Part shown: piece after piece, positions 59,501-64,000 of the stretch
Position numbering within the stretch: position 1 is the first letter of the stretch
Layout: each line of letters begins with the position of its first letter
NCBI GenBank assembly: GCA_030052745.1
Contig: JANBVO010000001.1
Span: forward strand, 496,001 to 560,000
DNA: 64,000 nucleotides
From: Pleurostoma richardsiae
Lineage: Eukaryota; Ascomycota; Sordariomycetes; Calosphaeriales; Pleurostomataceae
Reading direction: 5' to 3'
Program-made: the position numbers and the translations under genes
Notes under the pieces: model-generated
What the model was told of the DNA's origin: nothing
The model's database searches: none
What the model saw: the letters and a program-made list of their open reading frames with translations, nothing else

Positions 59501-60117
59501 ACTTGATATCCGTCCAGAGCCTAGCACCCCAAGACCACACTCTCTCGGACTCATCATCACTAACGACCTGGCTCAACAGGACTGGGTAGAGGACATGAGA
59601 GAAGGCTGGGTACACAAGCGCAACTACACCGTTTACTTAGGGACAACTTCAAGCGGCAGCTTGGAATTCCCAGGAGTGGCCGAGTGCGTAAACCAAACCG
59701 CGAAGCACACACGACGGATGACCCTATTGTGGCCCCGCCGTGACCTCCTTTCCCACAATCCGCGAGGCTATTATGTTGAGGATTGACGCTAATCGCTGAA
59801 CTGAGCTGAGTAGTACCATACCGGGCAGTAGCATGAGAGACAGCGGCACGGCCATCACAGACCTCAAGCAGGTCCTGTGTGCTGTATACACGATGAATCA
59901 GGCTCGATTCCGCATCCGGCCTGGTTCCTTCAATGCTTATTGTCAAGACCCGGACGACATGTGGCGCCCGGGATACAGCCAGTTTACGTGGTCTCAAAGA
60001 CGGCCGAGGTATCTGTCGTGCGTGCTATGCTATTTCTCCCCTGACTACTCCTCGTGCTTTTTTGTTCCCTTCTTTCTGTGTCTACCCCGATTTCATGGAG
60101 AAGCCATCGTTACTTAG
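53549..60117 (+). CDS. CBM18-GH18 subgroup-C chitinase-like protein, probable pseudo-enzyme
   Basis: A giant secreted protein of at least 1,800 residues. Exons: 53549-53663, 53726-53762, 53824-53910, 53980-54051, 54112-54527, 54580-55068, 55125-55771, 55835-55970, 56041-56121, 56178-56981, 57041-57993, 58061-59207, 59283-59494 and 59580 onward; phases agree. After a signal peptide come two hevein-type CBM18 modules (CCSSEGKCGFGSDFC; CCRSSQGFCGVGPEFC), then GH18 (about 110-460) with NLALGGWAF. The DxxDxDxE signature reads DGVDIDWM: the acid/base Glu is Met. The remaining about 1,300 residues are the long C-terminal region of this class, with Cys-rich repeats and a beta-rich part. The 3' end is unsure: a stop at 59786 ends the plain frame, but 59810-60000 carries family-like sequence (GTAITDLKQVLCAVYTMNQA) and is probably a further exon. 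One intron (59208-59282) is GC-AG. Confidence 0.82.
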
Positions 60118-61187
60118 CGGTCGGCGAGTTGCTACAACTACTTCAAAGAAGGGGTCTCTTGCTTACTATCCGTTGCAGGTGTAACATTCGGTTTACACGT
60201 TCGGCGCTCAAGCGTAACGAGTTGCCAATAGGCGAACTTGGTGGACATTCTGTTTACAGTGAGTGACTCTTTTTGGATATAGAGATAAGCAGGCATGGCG
60301 ACATATCCTCAAATTGCGTTGTCCTCCCAGCAATGCCTCGGAAGCTGACTTGAGCTACAAATAGGTATTGACATAATCCCCGAATCTGAAGGAGGTCAGG
60401 TGTTTTATCTGTAAAGGCTACTCCCACAGGGCCTTATTTGACAGATAATCTAGCCCCCATATACTTTCAAATCCAGATTAAGTTGATACTCCACGAATAT
60501 CATCATGATTTCTGTATTCACAGCGAGTGAAATGCTGAGCCGAAGAGTGGATGACTACGGGGAATCTAGTAGTGCAAATGCCTCGGCAGTATATGCTCTC
60601 TTATTTGAGATTACAACTTATGGTTCGACCATCGGATATTTCATTGCTCTTTGAATTGATAAAAGCTGTTATGGAAATAAAATTTCATTATTTTCATAGT
60701 GATTGCTATTCTTCCAACATCAATAACAACCCTACCGCGGTTCTAGAGGCCTTTTATGGATACGGTCGAAATAAGAAGACGTTTCCTTCTTTCATCTCGT
60801 CCGTTGATACTGCATTTCTTCGCATCTCCTGCAGTTTACCGTGGCTCCGCGTTGTACGAGAAGATAAAGCTGCACGACCAAGCAATCCAGCCTATAAGAG
60901 ACAACCGTCATTGATCAATGCTGCTTGTCAGTGTGTTCATAGTCCATTATCGGACTTGCGTGCTTGTCGCACAAGAAGACGTGATCTTTGCAGGTCTAGC
61001 GGAGCGCGTATTGCTCCGTTGACAACTCTATGAATCCAGCCAGCTGGCCCATGGTAATTGAGGAATAAGTATGGGGCATTGCGCGATGTGATGTGGTGCC
61101 TCCTCTTCTCTCATATATGTAGCCCCGCGTCCACGAACAGACTACTTCTCAAGTATTTTCCTCACAAATCGACTGAAGCATCTCACA
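60118..61187. other. Intergenic region, chitinase to monooxygenase
   Basis: About 1.07 kb, AT-richer around 60450-60780. A 160-codon frame at 60551-61033 shows no family signal and is not accepted. It may contain the last exon of the chitinase near 60180-60266. Confidence 0.4.
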
Positions 61188-62888
61188 ATGCCATCTCAAG
61201 TGCGGAGAGTAGCTGTTATCGGTGCCGGCCCGGCCGGTGCGATCTCAATCGACGCGTTGGTGAAAGAACAAGCATTCGATGTCATCCGCGTCTTCGACCG
61301 GCGGGACCAGATAGGAGGAACTTGGTACGCCCTAACCCTCGGCCGCAGAGGCGGCAGACCAATCATAGCGTGATGCTTAACTTCTTACCAGGGTATATAC
61401 ACCGCATCTTCCAGCGAAGATCCCTTCGCTGAAGCGCATCTTGGACGGAACCGCTGACGAGGCGGTCCCTGTTCCCTCGAATCTCCCAGCGGAGACCCCC
61501 AGGTCCGAAGCAGTCAACAGCCACCAGCTCCGGTTTTCTGACACCGCCCAACATGAGCACTTGCACAGCAATATCCACCCCTCCATTATGAGCTACACTC
61601 AGGAGCCATTCCCGGATACTCTGTCGGAACGGATCCTCGAGCACTACGGCCCGGATGCCCCGTTCCGCCACCGCGAGCTGATCCGCGAGTGGGTTGAGGG
61701 CATTTTCGTCCGTGGAGGCCATGACAAGTTGCTCGAGCTGAGCACCACTGTCGAGCGGGCAGAGAAGGTTGGAGGCGAGTGGGTGCTGACACTTCGGAAG
61801 GAGAAGGCGGGCAAAAACCACTGGTGGCAGGAGCGCTTCGACGCCCTGGTGGTGGCCACGGGGCACTACAACGTCCCATGGTTCCCGGAGATTCCAGGCT
61901 TACTGGAGTATGATGGGAGGTTCCCAGGCCGGATCTTGCACAGCAAGCACTTCCGTGGTGGAGAGAAGCTCCGCAGCAAGGCATGTTCCACTGTAACAAC
62001 TTCCGGTCCCCTATTATGTCGCCTAATTATCTACCAGACGGTCGGTCTTGCTGACCCATTCATAGCGCGTGGTGATAGTGGGCGGCTCGGTCTCGTCCCA
62101 CGAGGTCTTGCATGAGGTTCTCCCCTTCGCAGAGCAGCCGGTCTACGCATCGTTGCGGGGCGATCCCATTCCCGCCTTCGGCTGGACGCCTTTCACCCAC
62201 CCGCACATCGTAGTGAAGAAGGAAATTGTCCGTTTTGACGCGGAGACGGGCCGGATCCACTTCAAGGATGGCTCGCATTTGGACGATGTTGACCACGTTA
62301 TCTTCGGTACCGGATACACATTCAGCTTGCCCTACCTGCCGCATGTGCAGGAGCGGATCAAGAAAGCCTATCGCCGCCTTCCAGGGGTGTATCTGCATAC
62401 CTGGGACATCGAAGACCCAACTCTGACGTTTGTGGGCATGGTAAGTCACCTCAGTCTGACAACCAGATCTTCTATGTGCAGTGTACATTTGCTAACAAAT
62501 GACGGGGAAATAGCTCGGCGGTGGCTTCACCTTTCGCGCATACGAATGGCAGGCAGTTGCCGTCGCACGGTTCCTCGCGGGACGCGCGGGCCGTCCGCTA
62601 CCACCGAAGGAGGAACAGCTGGTATGGGAGCGCGACCGAGCGGCGACGCTCGGAGGCGGCAAGGCATACTATTCAATCGCGCCGGACTACGAAGCTTTCT
62701 TCGAGACGTTCCGGGCCATCGCCGGCGAGCCGGCTCCGGGTACGTCCGGGCGTGTGCTCCCACCCTTCGACAAGAAGTGGCTAGACACCTGGACAGGGAT
62801 GACGGCGCCCAAGCTTGAGAGGTGGGAGAAGGAGAGGCTCAAGGCGGAAAAGAAGCTGCAGGATGGGAAGGTGAGGTCGAGACTCTAA
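61188..62888 (+). CDS. Flavin-containing monooxygenase
   Basis: A 491-residue FMO-type enzyme from exons 61188-61324, 61392-61980, 62066-62440 and 62514-62888. FAD motif GAGPAGAISIDAL (residues 11-23) and DRRDQIGGTW lie at the N-terminus. The middle has ATGHYNVPWFPEIPG, then an FMO-like HSKHFRGGEK and the second nucleotide motif VVIVGGSVSSHE, then IFGTGYTFSLPYLP. Substrate unknown; fungal members oxidise N, S or carbonyl groups with NADPH and O2. Intron 2 seems to begin with GC (AAG|GCATGT) so that KRVVIVGGSV is continuous; a GT donor 12 bases on also keeps frame but inserts four residues. Confidence 0.9.
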
Positions 62889-63650
62889 AGAATAGTATTT
62901 AGGGTAAATAGGAGCTGACGTGCTTCTTATGAAGAACGGCTTGGTGGAGGCAGGATGAAGACACAGTTATCGAGATGGCGGGTATCGAGAAGTCTCTTGA
63001 CTCCGAGAAAACAGAACTGATTTCACATTGGAAGCTTGCCAGTTTCCTTATTTATATGAATCTAGATCCTTGGGATATCGTGTTTGACGATTGTCTATTC
63101 ACAATGGATCCCCGACGGTAACAACCTTCCCGTAAGAGTAACACGCGAATTGCATAATCACTTGTCACGTTTAAATCCTGACTTTCCACAGTTCGTAGTA
63201 GAAAGGTTCATCTCAGGCCAACAGAGTAATCTCACGATTCATTTGAAGGACTCAGCACCTATCCAGCCTCATAAAAAGTAGAAGGTCCAAGAACGCGCAG
63301 AGGGGTTGGGTCTCAAGAGTTACAAAGTTCAATGACTCACGTAGCTGGTCATTGAAAACATTAGGGGCTTTGAAAGTGTTGTTCCATACGCGGTACTACT
63401 TCATCTTGCACGTCAATAGTTTCCCTGTTCATTTCGCCGTCCTACTACGACATTTTTGAGTTATCCGTTCCTGAGTCCCCAAACTCCCATGCAATTCCGA
63501 GTAGGAGGATGCTCAAAACGGAGATGGAAAACGCAGAAATTTCGGACAGACCTACGCTTCACAAACAAAACAAGCCCTAGTCCAACATTCTCAAAATAAA
63601 CAAAAACAAAGTATCCATCCAGGAAAGGATGTATACAGTAACGCAAAAAT
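62889..63650. other. Intergenic region before the tRNA
   Basis: About 760 bases. One 65-codon frame (63084-63281) has no known match. No other element recognised. Confidence 0.45.
63645..63650 (-). terminator. Pol III T-tract terminator of tRNA-Pro
   Basis: On the minus strand a run of five T follows the tRNA discriminator base almost directly, as expected for RNA polymerase III. Confidence 0.7.
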
Positions 63651-63772
63651 GGGGCGACCCGGGAGTCGAACCCGGGACCTCTCGCAAACACCAGATAACC
63701 AGTTGGTTTCCCTTTTTGGCAAGGGAGGGAGGAATGCCCGAAGCGAGAATCATACCACTAGACCAGCCGCCC
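63651..63772 (-). tRNA. tRNA-Pro (CGG), intron-containing
   Basis: Read on the minus strand the gene begins GGGCGGCTGGTCTAGTGG, a typical eukaryotic tRNA-Pro start with the A box, and ends with the T arm GGTCCCGGGTTCGACTCCCGG (B box GGTTCGACTCC) and acceptor GTCGCCC plus discriminator C. The acceptor stem pairs GGGCGGC with GTCGCCC (one G-U). The anticodon stem CTCGC/GCGAG encloses TTCGGG, giving anticodon CGG. An intron of about 50 nt sits after position 37. A TTTTT tract follows within a few bases, serving as the Pol III terminator. Confidence 0.9.
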
Positions 63773-64000
63773 GCCCTTGAAGAATTTTCGCGCCAATTCG
63801 CTGCTTATCTGACTGCGCCAGCTTGTGGGGGGTTTGGGCTGGATTGCATTTCAATTGAGTGTACCCTGTTGTGCGATGACATCGGGCCTTGGAGACGCGG
63901 ATTTGGCAGCTTCATGTTGCATCTAGCTGTGGAGGTCTGAAAACCAGCTCAAAGAATTCTGTGAACTACAAGAGCCCGAGAGCGTACTCGCGGCTACCCA
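63773..64000. other. Window end, 5' flank of tRNA-Pro
   Basis: Short flank with no gene seen; an open plus-strand frame running across the tRNA (63629-63940) is an artefact of the stop-poor tRNA sequence. Confidence 0.5.

Noticed and set aside
60551-61033. 160-codon frame on the plus strand
   Set aside because: AT-rich, no domain, no promoter-like leader; probably chance.
1-64000. Search for LTR elements, LINEs, DNA transposons and virus-derived genes
   Set aside because: No reverse transcriptase, integrase, transposase or capsid motif and no paired long terminal repeats were seen by eye.

Overview
The window is nuclear DNA of a filamentous ascomycete (Pezizomycotina, most likely Sordariomycetes). 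The reasons are mixed strands without operons, short introns of about 49-160 nt with fungal splice sites, a HET-domain gene, a fungal NLR, subgroup-C chitinase and LysM genes, and an intron-bearing tRNA. I cannot name the genus. Most multi-exon models below were assembled by hand from splice sites, reading-frame phase and family motifs. Where I give exon positions, they sum to whole codons.

Layout. 0.2-18 kb is an accessory region. It holds a LaeA-like methyltransferase, a 935-residue HET protein, a small conserved protein, a long gene-poor stretch, a CmcJ/AsaB-type oxygenase-like gene, a large NLR (C2H2 fingers, NB-ARC, TPR) and, divergent from it, a DUF7580/HeLo-like protein. 19-28.7 kb is a housekeeping core: a SWIB protein (UAF30/TRI1 type), the ribosome-collision E3 ligase Hel2/ZNF598, and the unfolded-protein-response sensor IRE1, convergent with Hel2. 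28.7-34.2 kb is gene-poor with short GC-palindromic motifs. 34.2-46.4 kb holds an MFS drug exporter, a beta-lactamase-fold serine hydrolase, a DUF3632-like gene, an RNase T1-like gene, an SDR and a secreted aldose 1-epimerase. 46.5-60 kb is rich in secreted proteins: a cysteine-rich wall-type protein, a two-LysM protein and, divergent from it, a giant CBM18-GH18 subgroup-C chitinase. 61.2-62.9 kb is a flavin monooxygenase, and a tRNA-Pro lies at 63.7 kb.

How they fit together. The HET, NLR and HeLo-like genes look like a self/non-self recognition set. The LysM and chitinase pair is a chitin-directed secreted module, but the chitinase lacks the acidic residue at the last position of the GH18 signature, which suggests a chitin-binding pseudo-enzyme. 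No transposon, provirus or CRISPR array was recognised.
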